Below the pieces are notes generated by a model that saw only the letters and a list, made by a program, of their open reading frames with translations, was not told the origin of the DNA and did no database searches. Made by a program: the position numbers and the translations under genes. A stretch of 64,000 nt of DNA from Galbula dea. Taxonomy: Eukaryota > Chordata > Aves > Piciformes > Galbulidae. This document shows positions 10,071 through 24,346 of the stretch, one piece after another. The number at the start of each line of letters is the position of its first letter. Position 1 is the stretch's first letter. Where the stretch lies: contig VWZX01013781.1 of the NCBI GenBank assembly GCA_013399015.1, positions 434,001-498,000 on the forward strand, in the 5' to 3' direction.

Positions 10071-12987
10071 TCCTCTGCATCTGAAGGTGCTGATGATTAA
10101 GAACTTTGTTGTGCTTGGAGTAATTGCTTTAATTAGATATTAAACAGGTTTCAGGGTCAATGTGAGAACAGGTTTTGCTCTGTTATTTGATTTAGTAGGA
10201 ACAGTAAATGATCTTGGTTTTATTATCTTTACTCTCTTCTTTAGAATTATTTACTTAGCACATGGAAGGCAACAGATATTTGCTATTATAAAATCAATTT
10301 CATGCCTGGCTAAACTATCTCTTCCACCTCTGTCATTACTCTTGGTGCTTGGGGTGTTATGTTAGGCTTATTTGTGTTTATACAACTAGGTGGCAGTGGG
10401 CCTTTCCAATAATTATTTGGGGATTTTGGACCCTGCAGCAACAAACAAAAAAATATTCAAAACAGCAGATTTTAAGTATGCTTACACATGATTGTCCTAT
10501 TCCCTCCTTACAAAAAAAAGACTAAATTTTGGAAAATGCATAAAGCACATAGATACTAAATTTCAGCTATGACTTTCCCTTTAAAAAAGAGTTCATTAGA
10601 GAAAGGAAAAATGTTTACACAAGCTCCTATTTAGTCAAGTAAAAGTTGTAATGTAAATATCTGCAAAACAAATTTGACAACTAAGATGATGATGTTTAGT
10701 GTTCACCACATTCCATACATTTCTAATCTTTGTCCACTGTGTTCATAGTTTTTCATTTTGAGCTGATGAATCTAGTAGTAATGTAAAGATTACAGACCAA
10801 CTTTTGAATTCAAAAGGACTTCTCAAAGAGTAAGTACACAGTTAGCTGTCAGAATGAAATGATGTTTCCTCATCATTTTTTTGGGATGTCTGGTATCTAT
10901 AACTCTACTAAAATACTGTGGTATACAAAGGAAAAAAAAAAGAGATACTGCAGATGCAAAGAACACATACCCAATTTGCACTATGATGAGCTGTTTATAG
11001 GTGGTTTTGGTGTTGGATAAACTGGATTAATTTGTTTCCAGTCACTCCAACAGTATTCAGGTTAATACACTAAATGACACAGGTTTTAGCTGCACTCTTC
11101 ATATGTTAAGTCACCTTGTTTAATGTAATAGAAGTCTAATTTTTTTTTTTGCATTAAGGTAATGTCCATGTTTGGGGATCTGGGAATTGTTTTCTTTATT
11201 TTCTTGATGATGTGCCTCAGAGATGAGCTACTTCTACTTGCTTATCATTATTTAAATAAGTTTTTTTGGAAGTAGCTCATATGAGTGGATTTGTGCTGGA
11301 CCTTGTCTTCTAGCTGCCCCGAACTTGTAGGTTGTTTCTAATAAATAAGACAGGAGATATAGACAGGATCATTGTATCTTTCATTGTATCTTTTATGGCT
11401 GTGAAAGGGGAGGTTCTTCTCTTCATTAATATTCTTCTTTCTTGTTTAAGTATTCTTGATACTCTTTTTTTTAATTTTTTTTTTCCTGTGAGATGCTCAG
11501 CTTTGCCAGTATTTTCCTTCTTACTAAAAAAGAACTTGTGCAACCTGAGCACCCATGGGTGTGCCTGCAGTACATAGGGATGTAGGAGGCAAACTGCCCT
11601 AGAAAGTAGTTAAATGAGGGTATTGCCTTCCAGCTCTCTGCCAGACACTCGCCCTTCACTGTGCAGCGGTGTCTAAACTAGATGTGCATTTGGCAAGGGG
11701 CATTCTGTGGCAGTGTGGAGGGTGCCAAGCCACTACTCTTGAGGCTTCTGATCTGCCCTTCCATTCAAAAGAAAAGGAAGGCGAGGGCAACAGGGACAGG
11801 ACAGGGTAGCAATCTATACATATGCCACCGTCATATTCCTGTATGCAGTTATAATCACAAGCTAATGCCTTTTCTCTGAGATCCCATTTCTCATGCTTTC
11901 AGTGCTTTCACAGGAACTAAGATGCTGAGTCAATCCAAGTGGGTTGGTTTATCATTTTTCACAGCTGTGTTTTTCCTGTGGGCTGTGCACATCATCAGAA
12001 CTGTTAAAACGGAGCTGAGAAAAATACTACTTCTTGCAAGCTATTGAGATCATGTTATAATGAGATACTGGTTTTGAGCCTTACACTGAGCGTTTTGGTA
12101 TGCTAGAAATTTGAAAATTAGAAAATTGAAGATTAAATTGCCTGAATTCTGTTGCCTGTTGTGGTTGAGAAGCCAATAGTTCTTTGGTAATTTTGTTTCA
12201 TACCTATTGCTCTATCTTATTCAAGGTCTTAAAGTTGATCTGCTATAAATGAATGAGCATAAATTTTCCTTTTTAGTCTTTCATGAGGTTTCTAGCTTTT
12301 CTTATGCATAAAGTGTGTCTAAGTGACTTGTTGATGTTCATAGTGTTAAAGGGAGTAATTTGGAGGACTAGTCAGTTAAAAACCACCATAACCTGCATTG
12401 GGAAGGAATGAATCTGTATGAAAAGATACTCCTTTTGGCCAAAACATTTATACTATAGAGCTTGCCACTGTGAGGTGCTGTTTCAGGAAGTAATTCTGGT
12501 TATTTCTTTATTTTAATGTAATTTGGTTTTCCTCCCTGTGTGGAAGGGAACACTTTTTTTAATAGTGCTCTTCATAAGAGAGCAGGAGTGGCTTCCCTCC
12601 CAAATACTTGATCGATACAGTACTTATTACTGAACTGATGCCAGCACCCTTATTTGGGGAGATTTGGCTTGCTTGTGCCAGGATAGCTGTAAATAGACCA
12701 TGAGATTGTTTGACAGTGCTCTTCACGGAGTTGTGGTGGGATGCACTTCTCCAGTGCAGTCAGGTGTAGTCAGAGCTGATGCTGTGCTGAAGCAGTGGAT
12801 GTTTTGGGGCTGCTGTTTCCCTTTTACTGACTTTATGGGTTTATTTATAGTTGGGAGGAAGCAGCAGTGGGAATAGATACTAACTGCCTAATTTTCTACC
12901 AAATGTCTTCACTTTCTGAATTTGTGTTGAAGAATACCTATTAAGCATTAAATGAAAGGAATCTGAAATTAAATAAAGTAACTTGGT

Positions 12988-13021
12988 TAATTAATATTTA
13001 TTTATTAATATTTATTAATAT
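12988..13021 (+). repeat. TTAATATTTA simple repeat
   Basis: Irregular tandem of taatatttatt units ending at cttcag. Low-complexity AT-only sequence. Confidence 0.65.
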
Positions 13022-15016
13022 TCTTCAGTAACCCTGAAGAATTTATGAAGCCCAAAGAGATAGTCTTTCTGGTGACTGTTACTGGGCTGTCTACTCCTTG
13101 AACTGAAGCTGCAGCTTTGGTCGTTGTGGGGAGCAGCCAGAGAGAGGCAGCAGGAACTAAGAATCAGCTACTATAAACTGTGGAGATACTGGATGTGCAT
13201 GAAGGCCTCTAGATTTTATAACTATTTAATTCCTGGGTTTGGGGTGTGCTGTTTGCATTTTGTTCTGGATCTCAGTCTTTGTGCAAGAGGCTGTGCTTCT
13301 CTGGTCAGTTTATATGTTGTGGCTCAAAAGGTTGAGAGAGACTGTGTAGTCTGAGGCTTTGGGGGTTGGAGAACTAACTGTGAAGGCACATCTAATTTGA
13401 TCACTCTTACTATGTTAACCTTGCACCATGGTGGTTATCGTAGTGTGGGTTTGCCTTGTCTTAGTTTGGGTGCTTAGTACAAAAGCTGGTTTTGACTTCA
13501 CATAACATTTTTCACTAAATTGAGATTGGAGAGTACTTTTTAAACTAAAAAACCCTTTTGTCTTTATGCATATAATTGTGAGGGCAAATGATCCCTCCTT
13601 TTGTTCGGGAGCTCTTCACTACGAAGTGCTGATGTGTGTTCAGCATGTTTTCTTGGGAGTCCTGCTGATTGTGCAGCTTCCCCTTTCATTGCAGCTACAC
13701 TTTTTAAGCAGCATGTGGCAGAGTTAGAAATCCTGGTTTCTGCTCTTGCTAAAAATATTTTGATTGTGAGAAGCAATTAAATTTCTGGGGTTTATTCAGT
13801 GGTTAGTTAGTTTGACAGTGAAATGGCAATATATATCCTAGCCTATGGATTTTTTTAATTTTTATTTTAAGACAGTGACTTGAGTTACAAGATGTCATTT
13901 CCCCTTACCTGAGTAGTAGCAGCCATTATCTGCGTTTCCACACTAGCTGTTTAGGAGTAGGACTGAAATGGCAAGGCAGCTTCCCCATCATCTCTTCATT
14001 ATCTGGGACAAAGTCTGGAACGTAACAAAAGAGACTGGAAAAATTCAGATAATTTGCTTATGTAAGATGTCAGAGAAAAGCTGCCAAGAGAAATCTCTGC
14101 AATAAGCTTGTGCTGTTGCTGAGTTGTGGTTCAGTACCCCGCTCAAGGTTGTTTCTGCAGAACAAGCAAGCTGTCTCCGTTGTGCAGTTTGATGTCCCGG
14201 ATTGCTGAATGTGCAGCCCCTTTTTCCTTGCTTCACTGAGGGACTAGTCCATGGCTAAGAGATGGCTCAGTGCTAGAAGCTAGTGGTCTCCCAAGTGGGG
14301 TGTGTGCACAAACCATTGGGATGCGGGAAATAAAATTCTTGGTACCATTAGTCTGTTGTGACTGAGTCCTCGCGCATGGACTCCTACAGTCCTCTTGTGC
14401 CTTCTACCTCCTGGTAGAACTTATGACTTGAATGTGAAGATAAGTTGACTAGAGCAATAAAGAGTTACCTGTTCACTTTGTTTATTGACACATTAACAGA
14501 AGTATTCCCTTCCTATCATCCTTTTCTCTGAGATTTAAATAATTCATGTATTGTCTGAAGTCAGGAGCAAAACATCTTTTGACCTTGTGTGCCAAGATGG
14601 CGTTGTCAAAATCTTTTAATAAAGGTATGTCATTAAATAAAAAAGATAAGTAAATGATCACTCTGTAAGTGTCTTTAGAATATGTAGTATCATTAATGAA
14701 ATATTTTAATGTATGTAAGGTTACCTGTGCTGGGGCTTTTTCATGTTTTTTTAGTGGGCAGCTTTTTATCATGTGTCAAGTGTTAATGAAATTTAGTGAT
14801 GGATTATATATTACCTGTAATAGGCAAAAAACCCCCTCAAATCCTAGCCATAATTTAGAATGCACTCAAACTGTTTTATTGCTTGAACTGTTGTCAAGTA
14901 TGCCTGGTAACCTTTTATGGTTGGTAAGAGCTCTTTGCATGTTACTATCCTTTTGTGTTACTTCCTCTTTACTGTGGCTATTTATTCCTGCCTTTTTTGT
15001 TATCCCCCAAAGTTAA

Positions 15017-15055
15017 GATGTATATAACTGATATTGAGATGTGTATAACTGATAT
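15017..15055 (+). repeat. Imperfect 21-bp tandem duplication
   Basis: The unit gatgtatataactgatat at 15017 is repeated at 15038 as gatgtgtataactgatat with one change. This is a typical replication-slippage product in unique DNA. Confidence 0.8.
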
Positions 15056-18000
15056 CATGCTGGTTTTCTTTTGTGTAGTTCAATACTTTGTCTTCAGTAG
15101 GAAATAAGTACCCGACAGTGTTTCTGTGAAAGTTTAAAAAGATTGTTTCTTGTATGTATTATTAGATAAAAAGAGAGGAGAACTGAACAGTAAGTTACCT
15201 TTTAAGACAGTATATTCCAAAGAGAACCAGGCCAGTGAAAACCGATGTCAGGCGTAACTGTTTTTTCATAACTTTTTTTGTCTAAAAAGAGCTTCTGTAT
15301 AAATGTTTGTTGCAAAATGATACCTCTTTTCCTTTCACTCTTCTGTTTTTGCTTCTGACTTTTCCAATTACCGTGCTATAAAAGCTATCCTTAGGAACAA
15401 GTTAAAGCTGGTTTGTTTGTGAGTAGAACTAAACTTTTTTTTTTAATTTATTTTTATGAAAAGGAGGTGGTGATGTAAGCAGTAGGTTATCTCTCAGCAC
15501 AAATCAGAATTAAATTGGTTTTAGTACCTCAATAAAATCTTTACATGCAAAAAAAAGACTTCAAATTGAATACATTAATCAATGTTGCAAGAGCATTGGA
15601 ATCCTTGTGACTTTCTTCAGATGAGTTAAGTTGATCTGGCTGGTGATGGAGATTACTTGGTCCAAAGTTTATTGACTTCTTTACTCATGATCCTACTTTT
15701 TAGACCATATAAGTAAATTCCATGTGTAGGTCTTTGCCATGTTGTGTATCTTACACTCTTATTTAAAGCAGCTTATAAACATACAGTTACGGAATACAAA
15801 CAATGTACATATAGTGCACGTGGACTGAAGCTAAGTACAGAAATCACTGAGAATTTGATTGAAATTAGTAACTGATATATCCAACTAATTTTATGACAAA
15901 TACATGCATTAGTACTCTGTGCTCAGCTGCGTAGCTGCTCTCTATATGTATAGGTGTTCTTGTCAGGGATCCATATTGCACTAAAGCATCTACTTGAGTA
16001 TTCTTCCTAATTAAACATCATAACAATGTGGTCTGCTCTACATGTTCAATAGTATGCCCTAAATAGAGGGATGTAATGAGTTAAAGAAAGCTATATAGGA
16101 ATTTCCACAAACTAATTTTTGTATACTGAAAACTTGTTTTGTTTTGGAGAGAAATTATTAGCTTAACCTCTTTATAGAATGGAAATAAGTGTAAGTTCTG
16201 TGATTATTATTATTTGCCTTCAGCTCTGTAGGCAGATTTTGGATCATGTTCTTGAAAGAATTGTTTTGTTTCATAATAGGATCCTGAAGAAGAGCTTTAT
16301 TTAAAATAGCAGTGTATGTGTCTCCCCAAAAGATAATTCTGGACTCTTTTCAGCTTTTCTCTCATCTTGTAAAACATGTATTATGTCAACTTGCACAGTT
16401 CAAACTTCTGTTAACGTAATTATGGCAGGTTGCAAGCCAACCACTTCATCTCCATTTTAGTGACATTCCCCCTTCTTCCCCAAGGGAAACTTTGAATATT
16501 TTGTTTCCATGGAACAAATTCCCTTTCTAGTTGGAAAACAAAAATACAAATTAGTGGTTTGGTTTGTTTCTTTTTCCTTCAAGAAGCCTTCATAAGGATC
16601 ACGTTTTTAGTGTTCTTGCACAAAAATATTGCCAGTAGTGTTGCCTGTGCATCAGACAGCTTACCAACATGCAGTGATAAATTAAATTCAGTGCATGGGA
16701 AGGAGGGTATGGGAGGATGAAGTGCAAACAACATAATTTGTTCATGTCATTGGGGATATATAAAATTATCATACCTTGCTTCCCCCTGCTCCCCTCTTCC
16801 CTCTGTGCTTCCAGCTACTTTCCATATATTGGAATTTCATTTAACTGTCTTACTTTGTTAATGTAGAATATATGAAGATTATAAAGTATTTCTTTCTGTG
16901 GTATTATGTCTATGGTGCATATATTATAAGAAAAGGTGGAAACTTGGGACACTGCACATACCTTACTACTTTGACTTTTCCCCATCTACCCTGGAAGTTA
17001 AAGCTGAGAAATATAAACTAAAGCATTGCTTTTCATGTCAAGAGCTGAGATTAATTCTTTTGATGCCTTCTGAAATTGATCACACAGCCCAGTTGTGGAA
17101 TAGAAGCACAGAATTTCAACCTACAGTTTCTTAGGCTTCTGAAGCCATCTTCTATCCTATTTGTTGATATGGTTAAGTTCCTCATTTGACTTGACTCTGA
17201 GATGGGATTGTTCCAGTCTTGATGAATGAATGGATTTGATGGCCCGTTGTTTTTAAGAGGAGTTTAGATGACAAGCTCACTTCCAGATACCTACTTTTGC
17301 ATGTCCACAGTCAGGAGTAATCCTGCTCCTGTGACCTGCTGTACCAGGCTTCTGCCCTGCATCTGCTGTAACAGCACTCTGCAGTTGTGTACACAACACC
17401 TTTGTCTTCCTCTCAGCTTCCTTCTCTTCACGTCCATAAGGAAGTCTGCACTTTGTCCAAGAGGTATCCGTAAGGTGTTCTGCTGATGGGGAGGGTTCTA
17501 GACTTGGGTCTCTCAGACCCCACTCTTGCTCTTTTGCTTGTACAAGACTCTTCTGTAGTGTGTGGTTAGGCTGGAAGTGATGTTATCTCCCTAAATTCCC
17601 CATTTGCTAGTTTGCTGTCTCTGATCTTCTTCCCTAGGAATGCTTTAAAAATTTGTGATCCACTACTCTTCTCCACCAAAAGAACAGGTCAACATAAATT
17701 TTGCTTTTAAACTTCATCTCTGCGTTTTTGTATTATTTTAATAATTTAATAAGGAGTATATGTTTTAGAAAGCTATGCAACTCCTAATGTGGGGTGCATT
17801 CACATCAGTGTAAAAAGTTAGAGGAATGATCTTTGCTATCAAAAGTGTGTCTTGCAGTAGTGTAATTACACTTGTGTAGCTTGTATCCCTAGAGATGATT
17901 TCTGAAAAGATTCTGCTAATAGCACATAAGCAGTGGAGTGTCAAGTCTTCAGTACAGTTCTGAAGGTCAGTGAATAAAAAGGATTGTTAATAGCATAACT

Positions 18001-18183
18001 GCTAAAGCTTGGTTGCCTTTGGATTTTGTGTCCTTTTCTTTCCAAAGAATTTTTCCTTCTTTTTCCCCAGAGTTTCTCTTCTATCATCCCTGTTTGATAT
18101 TTGGTGTGCCTTGTCTGAAGCTATACACACAATACACCCCCATCCTACTCCAGAATCGTTTTGGCTGGACAGGACCTCTTGAA

Positions 18184-18309
18184 ATCTTAGAATTACAGAG
18201 TGGTTTGGACAGGAAGGGACCTTTAAAGACCATTTAGTTACACCTCTTTTCCTCAGGCAGGGTTGTCTAGAGCAGGTTGCCTAGGCCTGTGTCCGGTTAG
18301 GTTTTGAAT
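18184..18309 (-). mobile_element. CR1 LINE 3' fragment, reverse orientation
   Basis: Read on the + strand this is the reverse complement of a CR1 3' end: ttagaattacagagtggttt, aggaagggacctttaaagac, then agagcaggttgcctag. The pattern matches the CR1 type ending in the complement of ccattctgtgattct and differs from that of the two copies near 1.6 and 4.7 kb. Only about 125 bp remain, and the 5' side runs straight into a microsatellite. Confidence 0.85.
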
Positions 18310-18400
18310 ATATACAATTTATATATACCCAAACATATATACAATATACTACACAGTGTATGTACTCATATACATATGTACACACACACACAGAGTGTGT
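18306..18400 (+). repeat. AT/AC compound microsatellite
   Basis: Interrupted TATA and ATAC motifs followed by a (AC)n run at about 18380-18392. It directly abuts the truncated CR1. A simple repeat may have grown from an AT-rich insertion junction, or it may have been there before the insertion. Confidence 0.75.
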
Positions 18401-21400
18401 TTCATTAGTTGAGTGATGGATAATAGATTGGTCAAAACTCATTTGCCTTCAGTAAGAGCATATGTAGGTGTCTCTCTTGTACTCAGCTTCTAATTTTTGT
18501 AGAATTTGCAGGAACTTAATTATTTTTGAGTCTCCAAACTCTTTATCAAATTGAGTTGAAATTGACCAGCAAGTTTAGAAGTTAAATGTGACAAGTGAAC
18601 AGATGTGGGACTGTCTAAGCCTAATTTCCTTGGAGGCAGAGACAGTTCAGGTTGAAAATATCTCTATTTTTGGGTTCTCTTTGCATTACTAGACTAATGT
18701 AGCATGAAGCTGTGCTGGGAAGTTAGGGTCTGGAGTTTGTTATTTAATGTGTATTGTATGAGTGGTGTTACTCTTTCCCAGTGGTGAAGGCACTGTATGT
18801 AAAGTTTGTCCTGGAAATTTTAAAAATACACCTTTCTTCAGTGTTAATGATAATACTAACAGACAGTTTGTTTTCTAAATCTTATTGCTGATGTGGGAAT
18901 TCTTTCCCACTGTCAGAGAAGTCTTCCTATTTATATGAAATGTGTTGGGTTGCTTTGTCACTTGTGAACCCTATATTTCTGTTTGAGCCTTATAAGAGCT
19001 CACTGAACTCAGTGAGTGTGTTTCCTATCAGATTAGGTTTCCTGAGAGCACATTTTTTACATCTCAGAGGAGGGCAGAAAAAATAGAAGTAGCTTCCTAG
19101 CAAGTACATCAACTTCAGTTCAATAGGAACAGCAACTCCGCAAGGGTTTATGTCTTAAACAGTTAATGAAGTTATGTATAGCAAAACGATTAATGTTGTG
19201 ACTACTAATCATCTTGTCCTTGGATTCTCTTAACTCTTAAAATAAAAAAAAGCCCCAAACCTTTTTGTAGGGAGCTTCAAAGAAAACTTTGTAAATCCAG
19301 AGAGTTCATGAGGCTTCTGGGTATGTGTAGGCAGAAGGGGATGCTCTGTGTAGAATTTTACAGCAAATAGTTGTGGTAGACTGTGTCACGAAAGGAAAAC
19401 TTTTCCAGAGGATGAAAAATACTTCTATAGTACAGCAAATAATGGCATAGTATGCATGTAAAGTGTCATTCTGATGGCTGACAGCTTAGAATCTGGTACT
19501 TCTTTCTTCAAACATAGAAGATGTAGTTTAAGCTTTGGATGCTGAGCGCTGCTTGAGTGGCAGAGGAGTATTGTTTCCCCTCACCTAAGCATGAAACAAG
19601 AGCAGCTTTGCAGCAGGTAATGTGACTGGACATGTCTTCAGGCCAAAACTGCTGCTAAGGAAATCCTGCATTGCTGTTGTGGTGAGCTGTTAGATTGCTT
19701 TCTGTGAGTGAACATCATATGACTTTCATACCTTTTATTAATTCTGAAATATTTCTTGAATAATGTGGCTAGCTTTAAGAGGTGACTGTTTGTGGGACGG
19801 AAAAATAACAGGTAGTAAAGGCAGTTAGATATGCATCTTCCAGAAGTATACAGGACAAAGGAAACTGCATTTAAAAATGCTTGATTTCAGAAGTAAAAGT
19901 ATATTTACTGTTGGACTCAAAGCCAGACTATGAAATGCTGTCTTGACATGGAGAATTAGATGTCTCTTAGACTACTTGGTTAACTGCACCTTTTCACTTC
20001 TCCTCTTTCGCTTTTTTTATCTTCCTCATACCCTGCTGCCCATGCCACGTGAGTGCAAGTGAGATGAGGTATTAAATTGCTAATTTAAAATGTGTGTAAT
20101 GACAGGAATGCAGCATGGATGGTCAGATTGAAAAGATAAATAGGGTTCCCAAAGGTGCTAGATTTCCCTAGGTTCTGTGACTGTTCAAAGTAGGAAATAA
20201 AATGGCTGCTTTTCCCCTTCTGAGTGGGGGAACTCAGGCTGTATCCTGTTCCATACACTGGCATTTAGCTGATCAGTCATCATACATCTGTGGGATCCCT
20301 TATAGGATGTGTGGTGTCAAGGCATAACTTATGCAGGGATGTCTTAGACTGTGTGAGAGAAACTGATCTAAGGGGCAGAGCGGTGGACTTCCATGGGATA
20401 AAGATGACATATTTGCTGGAACCAAGTTCTCTCATTTCACTGCTTGTGCTATGGCATAGCTATGTGTGTTGTACTTAAAGTCTTTCCAGACTTGATTTTG
20501 GATATTGACAACCATTCCAATTCAGCTTTAATTCACCTGAAACTGGGGAGATTTACAGCCTTGAAATTAAATCAATGTGTGACAATCTCATACCGAATTT
20601 AAATTATTTTACTTTTTTTCTTACATTCTAAATGGATAAGTTGTGCTGTGAATTGGGTTAGAAAACATCTTTTCTGATACAATACACTTTTTTTCCAGTG
20701 ATACACAAGGTTGTAGTTATATCAGGTAAGATTTTTTTAAGAGAGCTGATGGTTTACTTAGGAGAAGCAGAGGACACTGAATAGGTGTCTCAATTATATT
20801 TATATATAAATACGTTATAAGGTTTCATTATGAATACAGATTTTATTAGTTTGGGGTCTTGAACAAGAATATCAACTCTCATCTTTTGCTTTCCTTACTG
20901 GGGTAATTTCCTTTCATATCTTTGCTTAGAGGGCAGTGGTAGCAATTGATTTCACAACAGTGGACAACAATTATTAAAATCATGGAAGGTGTGTCAGGTT
21001 ACTCCAGTAGTGAGTGTTTTGTGTTTGTGAAGGGTTGTTGTGCTTTATGGTGAAAAAGAACTAAGTTTGAGATTGTAGCTTTGGGATGTTTTAGTTTTGT
21101 TTTTATAAGGTAGAAAAATCTGCTACCTCGTTTTAAACTGCATGATAGGATCTGTGAAGATATATTCTCTCTGTTCTTATAAACATACTCTTACTGTTAC
21201 TCTTTGGGTTTTGGTCAAGCAGTTGGATTATGTATGGGGTTTGTAGTATTTTTTAAATTCTTTTTATTTTATTTTCCTGTAGGGCATGTACATAATGTTA
21301 AGATCCATTCAGTGGGTATCTAACTCATTTAACAAAGTTTGACTTAAACCTTAATAACAATGTGTCTTCAGATTAGGTATCGTATATAATATGTAATGTG

Positions 21401-24281
21401 CTTTAATTTGCGCTTGGCAATTACAGCTCTATCCGGAAAGGGAAGGTTGATTTGATTAATCACATTTAGACTGTTACAGTGAATAACAAGGAAAATGGTT
21501 TGACTTGATTTCTGACATAATTGCCTTATATGAATTGGCATTACCTTCCACCAGTTGTTGAGCAAAGAGAGTCTGATTTAGTGTAAAAGAATTGTGAAGA
21601 TGATTTAATGATTAGGAAGTTTATAACATTTAAATAGAGCTTTATATGAACATCAGTGAGAAGAGGAGAAAAAACTCACTTTACAATATTACTACTGCTG
21701 ACCTTACCTTTTTTTAATCTTAACTCCTCAATTAATACTGTAATCTTGCAACAAGCTTATTGCTATCATTGTCCCCACACATAAAATAAATAAAAGAAAT
21801 TATACTGGGAGGAAGGGGGAATGGGAAAGCAATTTTTTTACTTTAATCATTTTAACATTTTAGAGCAGCTGTTTTTGTTGGTCCCTAACAGTCTGTTTCT
21901 TCATGATGGTGTCTGAATAAAGTTAAAATTTGTCCAACTGGCATTTGTGGGGCAAAGTCCCAGTTTGAAGTCTCTTTTACATTTAGAACTGTCTTGCAAC
22001 ATCTGTCTCCTAAATGGTCTTTCTTTTCTTTCCTTGGTGCTTGAATAAGTTCCTTGATGCTCACATTTGTATACATAGCTTGTTTCCTAGAAAGTAAAGG
22101 TGCCCTTTTCTGGTATTAACTAAGTATACAGTGCTAATTGTGTTGAAATACTGTCTTCTGATATCATGTTGGCTTTAAAAGAAAGTAGCATTGGATTTCA
22201 GAATTAAGAAAATAATTGTAATCCAAATGTCTGTGAGCTTCTTGGATGTTTTAATTTTGGAGGCTTTTCTGGATCCTTGCTTACAAAAAAGCAACCTTCT
22301 TATGCTTATGTGCCAGATTGTTGTACTGGCAAGTTCTTCCTCGCTGCTCTATGCACGTCCATGACTGAGGAGCATGGGTCTTGCAGGTGTTCACTGCAGG
22401 CAGGCATCTTTGGATTGAACCCTTTGATCATGACCTATCAGTAGAAACTGATTTGACAGAGTTCTGGCTTCGTAGGTAACTAAAATCCACTCCACAAGTC
22501 CTTCTGAGTAATCTATCTCACTGTTCAGGCTTCCTTCTTAGTAATGACAATCTCAACTGTGTTACTTCTGTTCTGATGCTCTTCTGGTCCCTTATGCTGT
22601 TCTCTGCATCTCACAGCTGCATTCACTTTTTAAAGTGAGAAGTGGTAACTTTTCAGTTTGAACCTTAATTTAAATTTTCTTAACTACTGTTTTTGTAGGT
22701 CTCCTGTATGTTGTGAACAACATCTGTTATTTTCCCTCCATTTTCCAACTCTCTTTATTCCAACAATAATTTTCATGTATAGGCAATATCAGTGCCAGAG
22801 TCTTTCTCTTGTAATAACTTCTGGAGCAGCTGCATAGTCAGCTGGTGGCTGCTGAGTGGGATATGAAAACAGCCCAGGAGCTGCATTCAAGGCCAGTGTC
22901 TCCATGGCCTGATGATCTGGGTCTTCAGCACAATTTGTGTTGCTTTTTGGGAGGAATTCTTGTTGCTGGTTCTTTTTCTGTTACTTTGGAAGGGATTGAA
23001 TCTTGGGTGTTTTTTTTTCTTGTTCCTCTCCTGAGGATAACCCTTTGTTTTCTAATCTTCAATTTCTGCTGCCCAGCAAAGGAAACTTTGCAGCCCTGCT
23101 CACACTGTGTGGCCCCTGCTTTACCACCCATGGCTTCTGTTAGGGTAAGAGCTATCACTTTTGTCAGACAAATAAAAAATACGTGAACCTGTTAGGCATT
23201 CTCTATTTTGGCTTGGGCATGAGTGCTGTCATGCCTTACTGGATGTGCCATGTACTGGCATCTGTGGGATAATGGTGGCAGATGTTCACTAAAAGCTGGA
23301 ACAGATCTAATGACGGTGGTCTCCTGCATTCACAAAGCAGGCATTCATGTCACCTGTACCAAAGCAAGACAGGTTTCACATAAGCAGTACCTGTATGGCT
23401 TATTCACATCATGTGTGTTACTGTGTGTTACTTTGCTGCAAAGCAAAGACTGGACAGTTAAGTGCAGTGCATACTGTGAATATTCTAAGCACTTTGTTGC
23501 TTTGTACTTTATCCTTCAGAGTCTTTCAGATGCAAATCAATTAACTACAATGCTAGAAGTGTTTCAGTATGGCTACTTGGAAACCATAAGCTAGAAGTCA
23601 AAGATGCTGCTCCTAATTTTACACTCCTGTGCTAGCATTTTATAGCCTTGACAAAAATTTAGTGAACTTGAGAGTGGGTCCAAGATTAAAAAAGAATCTC
23701 TGGCAGTAGAAACTCTTTCTCATGAAGAAAGAAAGAGAAATAGGCCACATGACACTTGTTTCAATTTTACCAATTTGAGATCATGAGTATCTGTAGTCCA
23801 ATAGATCTTTCTCAATGTACTTGACCTTGCAGAGGCATGAGGAAGTCTAATTGCTTCTAAGAAAGAAGTTTTGACATCCAGTGGATGTATTGTCAACTAC
23901 TTCAGTGAAAAAAATGTCTGTTTTATATCCTGCCTCTGCAAAAGATCTAAATTATTCATTACTGGATAGTTTAGGTATGCTGTTTGCCTTTCAAGTCTTG
24001 GCAGACAATATTTCTGACTATGACCTGAAGTGGTGGAGTACGGCAGTATTTTGGCTACTGGGGAAAAACTAAGAGCGTGATAGCTAACAAAGACATTGAT
24101 AGATGGTGTATGTTGTTAACAAATGTGATTTCTGAGTACCTGTAATGGTTTACCTTACCTTCCCAACAAATGTGTGCATGAGCATCTCTTACGATGGTGG
24201 GGGGGCTTGACTTGTCTTCAGAGTATTGAGAGAATGCTCTTCAAGTCCAGTTTGATGTAGTTAGTAATAATACATTTAGTA

Positions 24282-24346
24282 ATAAACCCCAAACAAATAA
24301 ACAAAACCCAACCAAACAAAACCCCCAAAATCAACAAAACACACAA
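24282..24346 (+). repeat. A/C-rich low-complexity tract
   Basis: The longest of the A/C tracts (65 bp), built of AAAC, CCAAA and AAACCC-like words. It has no fixed unit. The complementary strand is G/T-rich and resembles the tracts at 48.7 and 52.7 kb in opposite orientation. Confidence 0.65.

Larger units (their letters stand above)
8629..18183. other. Long unique AT-rich block, no recognised gene
   Basis: About 9.5 kb with no repeat family and no exon that I can identify. It contains an A/C-rich run at 10041-10070, poly-T or poly-A tracts (11142-11151 and around 10931), an AT-rich simple tract at 12988-13021, overlapping opposite-strand open frames around 14482-15016, and a short tandem duplication at 15017-15055. 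GC rises modestly near 11640-11830, 13100-13350 and 17270-17530 without forming a CpG island. Confidence 0.6.

Noticed and set aside
20797..20812. 16-bp perfect palindrome tatttatatataaata
   Set aside because: AT-only. About one 16-bp palindrome is expected by chance in 64 kb, and more in AT-rich sequence.
22845..23186. 113-codon + frame with an aataaa near its end
   Set aside because: No known similarity, and the polyadenylation word is common in AT-rich DNA. No other 3'-end signals were seen.
23223..23594. 123-codon + frame
   Set aside because: Cysteine-rich but without a spaced motif. No signal peptide, domain or supporting splice structure.
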